A stretch of DNA of 64,000 nt from Hermatobates lingyangjiaoensis (GCA_026182355.1 JAPFBL010000231.1:620001-684000); one strand, 5' to 3'. Numbered from the stretch's first letter, positions 1 through 13,000 are shown. The notes: generated from the sequence alone by a model not told the origin. Numbers and translations: made by a program.

Positions 1-872
1 TACTTTTTTCTTTTTTTGCATTCATATTCTCTAAAAACAAAAACTACTTTTTCCTTGTGAACATTTAATTTTTTTCATTTTTTTATAATTTTTTTGCAAT
101 ACTCATATCAATAATATATAAGTCATGTATTCATTACTTTTAGTTGAAGAATCATGTGTTACTGATAATTGGTGAACAAGAAAATTCAATGGATTGTAAA
201 TAATGCTTCATAAACTCAGAAGAGGTGACAAAATAGTGCAAAATATGAAGAATCAAATTTGCACTGGTGCAAATTGTCTACTGTTATGCAAAATAGAAGT
301 CTCAAGGCATATTGAGTTATCACTTTTATAGTTAGGAGAAGGAAATTATTAATAATTACCCACTAAAGTGGATTATTGTAAATAGCATGCTTATTGTTGA
401 AATTTAGTTTGGCATTTATTGTAATGACCTGTTGTTGTTAATACTTACCTGTGGTTTATCACATAGACTAGGACTTTCATATAAAACATTTTTGTATTCA
501 AGTTAAATTATGTCTCAAATATGAGTAAATGAATGGAATTTGTTTGAATACTTTAACTACATTTGGTGATGATATCATGAATAATATCGCTCATTGAATG
601 ACACAAATATAAATTATTGTTTATTGTTTACTGATCAATTGTGTGGTTATCAATTTAATTTCCCAAATCAAAGGAGATTTAGATAATTAATACCATAGAA
701 ATGAGTTTCATTTCATTATTGAATATTACTCATTCAATAGACACATGCATTGCAAGCGTGTGCCAATTACTCTAAACAAGCACGCCAGCTGCATTTCTCT
801 TATAATTGGAAAAATTTATTTTTTACATTAAAAAAATAATTAATTAGATTCTTGCTTTAATACTATAGTTAC
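1..872. other. AT-rich intergenic DNA, no feature seen
   Basis: No open frame with recognisable protein motifs and no clear repeat structure was seen. The base composition is the AT-rich background typical of this window. Confidence 0.5.
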
Positions 873-1471
873 AAAAACGCGTGAAGCGAACCATAGAACT
901 CAATAGCAGCATAAGGCAATCATTAAAGAAATTACTAGCGGCCAAGAGGAATATCTGGTATAGAAGAAAATGGTTTTTAAATAACCAGATATAAAATAAA
1001 TTGAAAAACACTATTCAAAAATTAAACCTCTATTCAAAAATTAAATATATTTTTATCATAATAAAAAACAATTTTAAATACATCTTCATTTTTCGAGAGA
1101 AAGAAATAATTCAAAATAATTAATTAACCCTAATATAAAAGGTACTTAAAAAAATAATTCTTATTTAATATAAAAAACTCCTTTAGAGTATAAATAAAAA
1201 AATAATTCAATAATATTACTAGAAAATTTTTTTATTAAAATAAAACAAACAAAAAATAAATAAATTAATCAAAGAAGCTAGAATTGCACTAACAATATAT
1301 TAATTAAACAATAAATTTCACTAATTAGTATTGCATGGTCACTAATGTCGGCAACATTAGAATGTAACTCCAGATTCTACTAAAACGAGTGACGCGAAAC
1401 ATAGCAGCATAGAGCAATCATTAAAGAAATTACAATCAGGCAAGAGAGATATCTGACATAGAAGAAAATGC
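873..1471 (+). repeat. Diverged direct repeat pair of about 100 bp
   Basis: Two diverged copies of the same segment lie at about 873-973 and 1381-1471. Both contain an ACGxGTGAxGCGAAxCATAG block, then GCAATCATTAAAGAAATTAC, then a GATATCTG-like block and TAGAAGAAAATG. The DNA between them is AT-rich and shows no gene. This is probably a fragment of a dispersed repeat present twice. The element type was not recognised. Confidence 0.6.
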
Positions 1472-4400
1472 GTTTATTTGGCTAATACCATCGAGCAATA
1501 CGGCAATGAATCAATATGTATTGGTTCTTTAGATCAACTTAGGCAACTCAGTATATAAGACAGATATGGGGGTGTCATTAAATAGTCACAACCATGTATT
1601 TAGTTACTAATTAAAAGGTTTTTTCAAAATATTATTCCTATCTATTTTCAAATCATTATGAAAATATTATCACTTAATAATTTGTTTTAACTTCTTATGC
1701 ATTAACTATAAGAATGGTATATTGATTATATTTTAATGACGTTGGGATGTATCCTTCGCCTAAAGCTGTAGGTCAGAAGAGGGACATTTTAAACCTTTTC
1801 GGCAGTCTCTTCATAGCATAATCTGATTATAATTGAAAGACTTATAAAAAAAAAAATAAAAATAGTTCAATTATTTTAGAACCAAAGAAGATTTTAAAAA
1901 AATACTAGAGTTAAAAAATAAATTTAAAAAGATCAAATAAATTTCTTGTGGGAGGGAATTTGAGTGACACAACCATTATACCAGTAAAAAAAAAACATCA
2001 AAGATTTGCTTCCCAAGAGCTTTTTCTTATTTTTTGAAAAGACATTCGATATATAAGAAAACCTTGGCAAGAAATGTTAAACTAATTCAGTAATTCATCA
2101 AAGCGTCCTATTTTTAAGAAAAACCTTTAATGATAGACTTTTTTGAAGCTTATATGATTTCATTCAAAATTTGTTGCTCGGAAGAGCAGAATGTTTAAAT
2201 GCTTTATTTTCAGTTTTACTTTTCTATTACAGGATTTTAGTCTAAAATATTTTTTATTTAATTGAATTACTTTGCTTGCTAACGCCTTCTGATGTCACAC
2301 AGATAAAATATATAGCAAACAGCCAACCCAGTTGAGAAAACAAATATCCAAGGGTTCTGTAATTCAAATCAAATTTTCGCAACCGAGGCAAATATGTCTT
2401 CTCCAACTGACGTCACTTACGTATAAATCTCAAATGCATATGCCCTAAGGTAGTAATAGATTTTCTTTTAGAATACTTTGATAAAAATATATTACTATTA
2501 TAGTATTATAACTTTAAAATGTAAGTTTCCAAATCTCCAGAATGTTTACCACCCAATCAATGGTAAATTTTGCAATAATTTTTTTGTAGATATGTCAGAA
2601 AATATTGATACTTGCAGAAAAATTATAATGTTCAAATCATAATGTACCTTTTTATATTCTAAATTATTATCTGAATTGACTAATTTTAAATTAACTAAAT
2701 TGAACATTTTAAAATTTAAGAGTTATCAATTTACTTGGGATTCTTAAAAAAAAATTATTTCTTCAATAGCTACTAATAAATAAACAAACTATTCTAAACT
2801 GAACAAAATTACTTTTACTGCCATCTGAAATTTTATTAATATGCAAAACTACCTGAAAATTTAAATAACCTGAACCTTATAATCTAAAAACTGTACAATA
2901 CATTTTTTTTAAAAATTCACCAGAGTACTATTACTCTCGTTATTTTGAAGTAAATATCTAAAATACGACAGATATGTATGTCATTCAATTTGCTATAATA
3001 TCTATTCATTGAAAGGTTAAAATATTTGATGTGTAGTTTGTGATGTGTTATTTGTAGTTTGCTAATTCATACCCTAAGAGACACTGTTCCTTTTGTTAAA
3101 GTCAATAGGACATGGGGGTACGTTCTGGTTTCCTAAGATCTGCCAAATCAAATTGGAGAGTCAAGACGTCTTGATAGTGTCCTGGTAGACAACCTAATGT
3201 AGTTTGATGTTAAGGCTTCGCAGTTCCCTTTGTCACAAATATATTTTTACGCTGGGTGACACCTCTGCACTATCATAGTGTCATTCCGAGGACAGTTCTT
3301 AAGAAAAAAGTTTGTGACCTATTTCTGTAATATAACTTCACAGTTACTTTGTCATCTCTTCTGGCATTAACTATTTCCTTAATTTAAGTCCATCTTTCTT
3401 CTGTTTTGCATAAATGTATTATTGGTAAAATTGACATAGATTTCTCTATGAATACATACATTCAAGGTTTTTATATGAATATTTTTTTTAACATCTTTAT
3501 TATTAAATATACAACTAAGCATCTTCTGCGTAACAGGCATATGTTGTAATAGATTACTCAAAAACATTGATACTCATGAACAAAGAATAGAACCCACTGC
3601 TTTCTTTTCACATTGTTTTTTTTTTTTTTTTTTAAATATGAATATAAGAAATAAAAATCAACATGTATACTAATGTGTTGAGTTCAAATGCCGCTGATTC
3701 CTATAACGTTCCTGAACAAAGTCTGAATCAAGTTACCAGTCATTTTCTCATCAGACAATAAATTGAGATTCTATATATTTATACAGTTTTAATTGATTTT
3801 CTAGAAGATACCTATTTCAAAAGTTAATCAACGACTATAAAGTAAGAAGATACGTAAATAAAAGTACTTCTTTATTCACAAATACACATGTCATACCAGA
3901 GTTTTTAAACTGTTACCACTTGCTGTGAATTATTTTTAAAGAAAAACTACTTAAAATTAAACTTGGTATGGCTTGCATTAAACTTTACTGTAGATATACA
4001 TAATATCAAACTCATTGACAATAAATTTAGTATTGTCTTTATTTAAACGTGTCTATCGTATAGAGTTAATATCATTCTCTTTGGCAAAGTATTATCTAAC
4101 GAATACATAACAATTAAGTGATTTTATTAGTTTTAATATACCTTTTTCAATAATAAAAAATTTAAAGATCATTGATCTAAAATAGTCCCACATATTAATG
4201 CTATTATAATTAAAATAATTAATTTGTTTTAATTATTTATTATTGACCATACTATTTATTAATTACAATTAATTACTGTGTACTGATGATACTCTGTCTT
4301 ACAGTGCATCCCTTTGTCGTTTTTAAATTACATTTGAAATTTAAAGTTCTTTAATGAGCTTCACAATTATATTTAGAGCAAAATTTCTCACTATGGCAGG

Positions 4401-6202
4401 TAAAAATAGTTGTAGGTATTTTTGTCAAAAAAAAACTTTAGCCTTGTAAAGACTATTGCGTTGTATTTTCATTGATAGGGTTAATATTTTGCTCCTTTTC
4501 CAATCAGAATCTGCATTCATTGGATTATAATAACTGCACCTTGAATTAGTGGCAGTTAAGAGTAAAATGTTTGAAAAGTAAATGATATATTTTTAAATTT
4601 TTTCTCTGAAGATTGATTATATTTTTAGAAAATTAATTCCAGTTGGAATGAGCTCTCTAAACTGAGTCCTAATTATTCTATCCAAATTATACTAGGTACC
4701 ATAACAAAAGTTATCCATTCATCATATGTACATTGTTTGATTAATTTGTGCAAAAAGCTTCCAGGTATCAAAAGGTTTGCAAGTTTCAACCCTTTCAAAC
4801 GGACCACTGTCTCATTCTCCACCTCCCCTTACATCTAGAAACACACATGGGAGTTAATCAGTCTCTCTGCCATGAGTATTAATTTTTGACCTATCAGTAG
4901 ATCAGTCAAAAGAAATTACAAGCTCTAATCCTGGTAATCGTTTTCGATACTTTTTTGCCCCATTAAAATAAGATATAAGAGGAACTGTGACCCGCTACTT
5001 ATAAACCAAATTATTAATATTTTGTACAATTAAATTTTTTTAAAATTTCATGTTCTATTAAGCCATTTTGATAACATTTTCAAGAGACAGTAGATTGTCT
5101 CTTACTTGACAGAAATATTTCTTTAGGTGATTAAATTCTTTTATCCTGAAGCTTAGGGCCTTGGGCATTGTTCCTGTCATCCCTCAGACACGCATATCTT
5201 CTTTAGTTTATTATGACTAATTTGCGAGCTTTCTTTATTTACTTCATAAGAAAACGAAATAGATGCATATGATTATTTTATTTTACTGCAATAGAAATAA
5301 CATATTTTTAGAACCAAAAAAAGACTTAAAAACTATAGAGAATAGGGCCCTGTGTGTTACTGAAATATCTTTTCTTATAGCCTTTTGTAACTACTACTTG
5401 GCTAGGCCAGTTGATTTTTTCTTCTTAAGAAACTCGAACGTTTCTGTACATCTTTTATACTTCTAATTTAGTCCTTTCATCGTAGAGAACTATGCAACTT
5501 ACTTAATTTTTTCTTGAACAAAGTATAAATACTGTTTTAGCTGAATATTTATCCAGATCTTGCTCCACCATCAATATTTGAACAATATAGATTAGATGCA
5601 TGCAGCATTAGCTTCATTGACAGCACTATTGAGCATTTCTCTCCTTATTATATCAAGGTAATCTGCTTATAATTGTGAATAGAAACATTGATTTATTTGG
5701 GAATCTAGTAGGTCATCCAGAACTAATCTGGAGCCATAGCACACATCTCTGAGGTCAGCATTTAGTAGACAATATTCCACTTGTGACCGATCCCATATCT
5801 TTACGTTCATATTGACTTAATCCATTTTATACTTAATTGTTTAAACATCCAACTCTTAATTTTCATTCTCTAAATTCTAAAGTATGTCATCAAAAATTCT
5901 TCAGTACACAAAAAGCAGCCCCGAGTCATTCTTTTAAGATTTAAGAAGTTTTCTATTCTGTAACCAAATTTTTGAAGATATTTCTGCTAAACTTGTTAGT
6001 GAACTTCACTTGTTAGTCAATATACAACCTTAAAGTTGTAACTTTTTTTTGTAATATTACTGTTTCAACCTACGATTCTTTGAAATGTTCAAAGAAATAT
6101 TATAGAAACTATACCAAGACAGAACCTAGAGCTACTGTTGTGAAGGAAAGAAAAGTTCTGAAAGAGACAGACTCTAGCTGCAATACACACACTACACATA
6201 CA

Positions 6203-6203
<1 letters not shown>
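1472..6203. other. AT-rich intergenic DNA, no gene recognised
   Basis: Only short chance frames are present, and none shows family motifs, splice-consistent conservation or unusual composition. A poly(T) run lies near 3616-3634. No RNA gene was recognised. Confidence 0.5.
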
Positions 6204-6262
<59 letters not shown>

Positions 6263-6375
6263 TCAGAAATCATCAAAAATTGAGCTTTAAGAATCATAAA
6301 ACCTACAAATTAGTTAGAATCTCGAGTTCGAATTTTTTCATGATTGCTATAGTTTACTTATAGTAAAGTAAGGAA
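6204..6375 (-). repeat. Family A fragment (5' part) with (CA)n microsatellite
   Basis: A CA dinucleotide run (about 6204-6260) is followed by sequence that, read on the minus strand, matches the start of the dispersed family A repeat. That start has a TTACTATAAGTAAA-type end, then a CATGAAAAAATTCGA segment, a CGAGATT segment and GATGATTTCTG, running into a GT microsatellite. The same order is seen at 55190, 13005, 61600 and (minus) 51740. The microsatellite is therefore an internal part of the repeat. Confidence 0.7.
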
Positions 6376-7393
6376 TAAACTTAACGGACTTAAAAAATAT
6401 ATAGATTTTAAGTTAACAAAACTTTTGATGGATAAATAACAATTGGAATAAAACGACTTATAATTATGGGCTTAAACTTACTGGTAACTGGAGTATTCAA
6501 TAATACTGAAAATGGCTATGTAGTCCGAGTATCTTCTGATAGTGTGATTATCGCTGGCGCTAGAACAACAAAGTTTGTATATTTCTCTCGTCCTAGATTT
6601 TTTCATATTGAAAAATACTAGTGTTGTTCAAATTAAAGAAAACATTCGATTTCGATTCAGTAATATGTTGTGTACTATGAAACACATGTAAAATTGACAT
6701 GTTTGTCAGTACTCTGTAAGCTTAAACAAGACTCATAAAAAGATCTCCGGTTGTCTTTAGCCGAGACAACGGAATCCATACCCTATTCTTGCAAGATTAT
6801 TATAAATTGAATTTTCATAAGTATCATGTTAAGAACTTTACTATTCGATTTTACCTTGATTGCAAATCGAGAAAAAACAAAAACCTTTGAAATACAAGAC
6901 AAAAATTACTACATGTCTTACTCTGATGTACTAACAATTTCATCATGTGATTCCACTGACATAAAGGAACTCTTACACTATATGAACTATCTATATTCAA
7001 ACAATTTTATTTTGAAAATATCACGTTAACAAAAGGTGTATTCTCTAATTTTTGGGCACGATGATGTTTCTCAGTTCACAAGTTCAGCTGTTATACACTT
7101 GAGAAATATTGAAAACAGATAGAAACCATATGCTGATATGTTTCAAAATAAACACCTTCTAATTGATGGCTAAGTGAAACGTTCTCCACGGAGTGATGAT
7201 TACAATTACTGTGTCAGAAAAGTTGTACTTCCAGTAACTTTGTTCAATTGTTTGGAATGAGGTAAAATTCGAAGTTTTGTTTCGTGGTGGTAGTAGGGTC
7301 TTGAAGATAAACCTGACTTCGTCATAGATTAACATTGGACTCAACAAAGAGTTTTGACATTTGTTTTTGCAATGGTGTTCCTCCTACCAAACT

Positions 7394-7830
7394 CAATTTA
7401 AATATCTGGGATTTTTTATTAGATTCCAGGTTAATGTTCTAACAATACCTATGCAGTAAATTTAAATTAGAAATTTAAATATGCTGTCTATTCCCCTATT
7501 AAAACCCAAAAGTATTCCATGTGTTTTGAAGAATCTTAATAAAGTGTCCATTCGTCCATATAAGATCTATAGTCTGACTCAATGTTACGCTAACAAACAT
7601 TTTCCAGAATAAAAATCTGACCATCTTACAACCAGAGGGGAGGCTTTATACTAAAGAATTGCAAATGTACGACATTATTTAAGGTGGAAGTCCATTTTGT
7701 CCATATGTTGTCATTCCATTAATAATGCACCTGAAAACCTCATGTGGTTGAGGGAATGGAAGCCCTCCCATTGGCTAGAATGTCTGTTACATCATTCCCT
7801 TGGGACTCCACAATAGCCAAGAACAAATTA
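7394..7830 (+). pseudogene. Possible decayed LINE reverse-transcriptase C-terminal remnant
   Basis: One frame from 7394 reads FKYLGFF, then after two stops a stretch with LLKPKS, VLKNLNKVSIRPYKIY and SLTQCYA. This resembles the region after the RT catalytic domain in RTE/CR1/Jockey-like LINEs, where FKYLG is followed by LK..RL.KS.IRP.L.YG.E.W. Further on, a LRWKSIL..NNAPEN segment is weakly like the RLRWxGH..R..D.. tail. There is no catalytic YADD box. It would be an old, stop-containing fossil. The resemblance is by eye only, and chance similarity is possible. Confidence 0.35.
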
Positions 7831-8657
7831 AATGATAATATCAAATTGCTTGTGCCAAGGATAACTGACATGAAGTCAGCAACGGAAAATAGTCTCAAAG
7901 CAACATTTTCTCCATCCGGTTAAGCACTAAATTCTGACTGCGTATTCACCAATATGACTATGTTTACGGATTTATTCCGTCTACTTGAATACAACAGCTC
8001 AACACCTGTAACTGTGTTTGTCAAAGGTACGAGCATATACCACAGAATCTACTGTGCTGCCATCACATGATGATTTTGCAAATCCCTTTGTAAGAATGCA
8101 GGTTACGATTTCGTATCACAGAGCTATTATTTCTATGGATCTGTCATAGAGTTTCCAGATTTCTCAATTTTTAGTTGGTGCCTATATTAATAAAATTCAT
8201 CTTGGCCTTTGAACGTTGTAGGTTATAAGACGTAAGTCGTAGGAATAAGATGTCGATAAAAAACTGTATCCACTCATCCAATGATTCTGGAACAATTAAT
8301 TTCTCAATGAAATTTTAATTGTATGTAGGTTCATTACAGTGACAGCATTTTATTAATTTTCTGTTTACGTAGGTGGTGTTAGCTTCTTACAGTTATCTAA
8401 AGTTTGAGGATCTGTATATAATGTGCGTAGCATGAACATAGCACAATATTCATAATATTTTATACACTATGTTAAGATATTTTAAAATATTTACAATAAT
8501 TCTGTACCAGAATTATCATATATATAACTTCTTTAGAATTAAAAAAATAAATGTAATTGTTATTTATGAAACTAATGATTCTATATCCCTTTCTCCAACA
8601 CTCTTACTTTATCCAACTCACTTTCTTCTTATGAATATTACTATATATATATATATA

Positions 8658-8797
8658 TCAATGATCAAACCACAATATGAAATGGGAAAACAAGACTAAG
8701 ATCTTTCAGCCGTAACAAGCGGTCTTCGTCAAAGTCAAAAACCCAACAACAGATCTTAGTCTTGTTTTCCCATTTTATATTGTGGTTTGATCATTGA
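8658..8797 (-). repeat. Foldback element with hammerhead-like core beside (TA)n
   Basis: Two 47-nt arms (8658-8704 and 8751-8797) are inverted copies with one mismatch, flanked on the left by a TA run. On the minus strand the inner part reads GACT, then TTGACGA (8726-8732), then a stem AG-CCG/CGG-CT with one bulged A, then GAA followed by the palindrome AGATCT and T, then AGTC, which pairs with GACT. This is the order of a type I hammerhead ribozyme with a tiny self-complementary stem III, as known for Penelope-like elements and newt satellite ribozymes. The first core base is T instead of C, so this copy is probably inactive. The foldback is certain; the ribozyme relation is inferred. Confidence 0.6.
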
Positions 8798-8939
8798 TTG
8801 TATTTTCATATGTTTACGTAAAATCTTTTTATATATATAATTGAATTGAACCCCAATCTTGACATTAACGAACTTCTCACTGAGAAATTCAGAGGATAAT
8901 AAAGTAAAATTTGACAACTGACATGTTTTATAAGTCACA

Positions 8940-9070
8940 TGTCACTTGGCCAACTCCTATCTTAATTATCTCCAGTAGCAGGAAATTGGTTCCTAAGAAG
9001 ATCGTGATTCTCCAATCAGAAGATCGAGAATGCAGAGACTGCGGTTCACTTCAATGAAACATGTCTTTGA
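8940..9070 (+). repeat. Dispersed repeat segment shared with 21201-21340
   Basis: This stretch shares an ordered series of blocks with 21201-21340: a GGCCAACTCC-like block, then GGAAATTGGTTC, GAATC-like bases, an AGAAG motif, GAGACTGCGGTTCACTT and a GAAAC block. At 21201 the same segment is joined to the 3' terminal motif of family A. It therefore probably represents that family's flanking or extended 3' end. No coding capacity was seen. Confidence 0.5.
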
Positions 9071-9368
9071 GAACATCTACTACTTATCTGTCCTATTTAC
9101 CTTTCTATACTAAACAAATTATAATTGGTTGGAAGTAGTATAGTACGAGTATGTGTGACTATAATGATTTCAAATTATTGGAATTGACTTTTATATTTAC
9201 ATAAGCAAACATCATAATTCTTATTCTATAATGTTTACTTATATATGAATATATACATTGACTATTATATATATATATATATATATCCATTATATGAAAT
9301 GATTAAACTAATGTAGTGCTTAGACAAAACTACATTATCCTCACACCAGATAATATATATATATATAT

Positions 9369-9704
9369 AACAAGATTGTTGGGTTTAGACTCTGACGAAG
9401 CCTGCCTGTAATGGTTGAAAGGTCATAGGTTCTTTTCCCCATTTCTTATTTTGGTCTGAACACACACAAAATATATATATATATATATAACAAGATTGAT
9501 GGGTTTAGACTCTGACGAAGCCTGCCTGTAACGGTTCAAAGGTCATAGGTTCTTTTCCCCATTTCTTATTTTGGTCTGAACACACACTATATATATATAT
9601 AACAAGATTGTTGGGTTTAGTCTCTGACGAAGCCTGCCTGTAACGGTTGAAAGGTCATAGGTTTTTTTCCCCATTTCTTATTTTGGTCTGAACACACACA
9701 CACA
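9369..9704 (+). repeat. Three tandem TA-separated units with hammerhead-like cores
   Basis: Three units of about 100 bp (9369-9467, 9489-9587, 9601-9704) are separated by (TA)n runs. Each has TTGGGTTTAG, then CTGACGA (9392-9398, 9512-9518, 9624-9630), then a stem with AGCC/GGTT ends, then GAAA (9417-9420, 9649-9652; CAAA in the middle unit). Each then runs into TTCTTTTCCCCATTTCTTAT and GGTCTGAACACAC. CTGACGA plus GAAA at this spacing matches the hammerhead core. Stem III has lost the AGATCT palindrome seen in the related 8658 element. The tandem arrangement with TA spacers resembles Penelope-like or retrozyme multimers. Confidence 0.6.
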
Positions 9705-9713
9705 ATATATATA

Positions 9714-9890
9714 TAGTCTTTATGAAAAGGATGCAAGAAGAACAAAAATAGTTAAATGATGAATTATTGAACAATTCATGTATACATGTAGGCAATATGT
9801 GTACAAAAAATTACTACACGATAAAAGAAAAATGAAAACATTCTCTAGCGTTTCAATCACACTTTGTCAAAGAACTGAAAAAATCTGTTG
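9714..9890 (-). repeat. TA-flanked element end with degenerate hammerhead-like motif
   Basis: To the right of a TA run, the minus strand reads TTCT, TTGACAA (9864-9870), a short spacer, then GAAACGC and TAGAGAATG. TTCT can pair with AGAA in the last block. The order (stem I strand, CTGANGA-like box, GAAA, short stem III, return strand) follows the other TA-flanked elements here, but two core bases differ. I treat it as a degenerate relative. Confidence 0.35.
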
Positions 9891-10729
9891 AGTTGTTTAA
9901 ACTTTTTTCGTCATTCAGTTATACAAGCGTTATTTTTACTTCAGAAACACTTTTTTACTGTGATAAGTCCGTATGTGTGAACTAAACTATTCAAATAATC
10001 TACACAGATGCATATGTAAACGAAATTATAAAATGTTTAGTTTGTTATAGTATGATAAGGCTATAATACTATAGACCTTAACTTTGTTTCTTTTTTTCGT
10101 TTTAAATTATATTCTAGCAATGCTAATTAATAATTAAATTGAAACAATATAAACAGCATTTCTTGGTTATTGGTTTATCACCTTAATAAAATATTTTTAA
10201 TAAATTATAAACTAAAATTTCAGTTGTTTCAAAACTTACACAATTTAAACCAAATTTAAATTCTTATTAATATATGTTTTAATGTAATACCACGAAGGAA
10301 TGAAAGTTTAGTAATAATTTGTTTGCAATTATACTAATTACCTTTTTAGGAAGTAAATGTTTTAGATTATATAAATGAAATGTTGGTCTGCTAAAAATAT
10401 ATTTGTATAAAATTTCAAAGAAAGAGAAAGTTTTACTAAGGTATAACAGAGCAGTAGATGAGGTAGTAGGTTAAAGATGAGTCATTTTTATTTTCAAATT
10501 TTCGATTGGGCTATTAGACTGATGATAGTAATTAATGAAAATAGGTTATGGAATTGAAGATAAAATTTGATTTGTTTACTAAAGCTGTAGACGTAATATT
10601 GAAATGATTTTCATTTAAATGTTGATTGATTTAAATTAAAAACAGATTGGAAACATTACGAGGGAAAAGTTTCATTGAAGGCTGGTATATGTTTTGTGAT
10701 GAACCAGGAAGATGATTTTGTTGATAACG
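9891..10729. other. AT-rich DNA, nothing recognised
   Basis: No conserved reading frame or clear repeat was seen here. It lies between the TA-flanked elements and a GC-richer block. Confidence 0.45.
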
Positions 10730-11175
10730 TTATTGCCTGAGAGTCAGTTAAGGAGGAAAGCCGAGAGAGGTGACTCGGAGTCAAGGGCCTGGTATTGAGG
10801 CAAGGGCTCCACCACATCTCCCACTCGAAACCTTATCTGCAGTCCTTTTTTTTTTTTTGTTGCTAACAAGCAAAACACTTGACGGTCCTTGCCAACAGCA
10901 CTTAATGTAATGATGTGACAATGCTATCAAAGATAGTTATTGAGCTAAGCGACGGCGGCTGTGGAGACTGAAGCGCTTTAGAGATTGAAGGACTACCTGA
11001 TAGGGCAGAGATGTGCAGGGGGGTAGGCACTCTGCGGCTGCATAGAGACTGAGCACTTGCCTAGAGCATCACGCTTAGCCGACTGAAAAGCAGAGGCTGT
11101 GCGGGATCGATACCCTCCAGCCGTGACGTCACGCACACAGCTCTTCCTGCAGTCCCTGCAGTACAAACACACACA
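10730..11175. repeat. GC-richer block, probably mobile-element derived
   Basis: The composition shifts sharply from the AT-rich surroundings. The block includes a T run near 10848-10858 and ends in a CA-rich stretch (11164-11190). The + strand contains GGGATCGATACCC, which fits the RNA polymerase III box B pattern (GATCGATAC), with a weak box A-like TAGCCGACTGA about 30 nt upstream. This makes an old SINE possible. No tRNA cloverleaf or protein frame was recognised. Confidence 0.35.
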
Positions 11176-12019
11176 CGCACACACACACATATATATATCT
11201 ACCATCTATATATATACCAAATTACCTTCTTGTAACATTATAATAATCACAATAAAAGAAAATGGATTTATTAAAATAAGTCCCAAAAAATATACAAATA
11301 AAATATACTGTAATTTTATACTTTCAACATTACAACTGGAAACCCACTCCAATAAAATAAAAAATATAGGAAACATATGTTCATGAAACATCCACTATAT
11401 AATATTTAATATACGGAATAGACATACAGTAATTTTAAGTAATACCTATATTGCAATACTTCAAACACTGAATTACCATCTAAGTAGCGCGAAAAAACAC
11501 TAAAAAGTTAGTTATCTGTATAAACTAAGTTTCTTTCTACAATAAATCCTACATTAGGTAAGTATATCAATAGTGGGGTAACTGAACCAAAAACAGTCGG
11601 CTGTTTTAAGATTACTCTAGGAGCGATGCTCTCTGCCGACTATGAATTGTACATAGCCAAAGGGTTTAATAATTCCACAATATCAAAGTCAGATGCTATT
11701 CTATGGATGATACCAGAATAGCGCACAAGGTCACACATAAATACGAAAGCCATTATAAAAGAAGTTTATTTATACAGAAAGGAAATATTCTCGGAATGAG
11801 AAAAATAGAAAGTGGTATGTTAAAAAACATAAAAGAGCTTTCTTCCCCAATATGGCCCGTCCAAAAATAGTCCATTTCATTGTGATGAGTAATAATTGAA
11901 TTAATAATACTTAATCCACATTTAAAAATATGCCAGTAATATTAAGGAATTGTGTTATATAATGAACTAATTGGATGAAAAAATAATAGTTTTCCAAACT
12001 CATGCTTTATAGAGTATAC

Positions 12020-12690
12020 TCACTAATTTAAATTATTATTAATATTATTATTATTATTATTTAAGGGTAAATACAGCACTGCGTCTAAAAAAAGAACTAT
12101 TGTACTTCCCCCCTTCTGTACTAAATTACCCCAGCAGTTAGCTTCAACGCCTCCAAGAAGCTCAGCACTTTTGCTGGGTCCAGTGGTAAAAGTTTTTCTA
12201 TGGTTTTGTTGAGTGTCAAGAAGCACCTATCTTTGTGAAGTAAAGTTAAGTGACAGTCAGCCAGCAGGTGCAACCGTGTTCTTCCTCTACTATGCAGAAT
12301 CTGGACAAACCATCATTGATAATGCCCATTCAGGATCCTTACGTTTCGGGAGAAAGTAACTTCCCCTTCTTCTTTCCCCTTTCTTTCTTTCCCCTTCTTC
12401 GGTACAGTCTTCTTCGGGCCCTCAGGTGCACTTGTGGGAGGTTGGCTCCCACTAGTTAACGCTTTTGGATCCTCTGTGCTGCCGGAGGATAGTCTTCAAA
12501 CTTCCTTCCTGTTTGTATCATTTAGGGGAAAATCCCTGAAGCTCTCTCAGTGGTATCTTGTCCACTCTGGCAGAGCACCGCATACCAGAGTAAGGCTATT
12601 TACTCAATTCGGTTGTCTGGTACCCTTGAGGCTCCGTTCGTAATACAGTAATCCCTGTATCATCTATCCTTCGGCACCGATCGCATAACG
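12020..12690 (-). pseudogene. Possible decayed Gag/ORF1-like frame of a retroelement
   Basis: Read on the minus strand, this GC-richer block gives protein-like stretches broken by stops and frame changes: a lysine/glycine-rich run with EGPKKTVPKKGKKERGKK (about 12360-12430), then further on LLADCHLTLLHKDRC and LNKTIEKLLPLDPAKVLSF (about 12130-12280). A basic low-complexity tract followed by a helical segment is common in retroelement ORF1/Gag proteins. I recognise no specific family and see no zinc knuckle. The alternative is an unrelated GC-rich repeat. Confidence 0.3.
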
Positions 12691-13000
12691 CCTTGGATTG
12701 GGGCTGGGACAAGAGGAGAGCATCTGGGAAGTTGAAAGGAATGTGAAACGAAGGCGGTCAGGCCCAGACCCAGGCGGTCGGGCCACCTCCTCCTCTTTCG
12801 TTTGTCCCTGCATATAGTAGGTTAACAGGGTAGCCTCGCGAAGGTCAAAAGTCGGAGTTGAGTGCTAGAGGCTATTTGCGGTGCTTAATCACTCCATTAC
12901 TACCCCATTAATTTAAATATTCGTTTTTTCTAATATTTCAACAAACAGCAATATTAATTGTTCAATTGTTCTAGAGATTCTCTTACTAGGTACATTACTA
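12691..13000. other. GC-richer repeat-like DNA followed by AT-rich spacer
   Basis: Bases up to about 12860 continue the GC-rich composition of the preceding block, with GGCGGTCAGGCCC and GGCGGTCGGGCCA as a near-duplicated motif. They probably belong to the same old element. From about 12890 the sequence returns to AT-rich background. No gene was seen. Confidence 0.4.

Noticed and set aside
6080..6297. Frames on both strands rich in His/Thr or Cys/Val
   Set aside because: They are translations of a CA/GT microsatellite.
11060..11125. tRNA gene
   Set aside because: A box B-like word is present but no cloverleaf could be formed; at most an old SINE.
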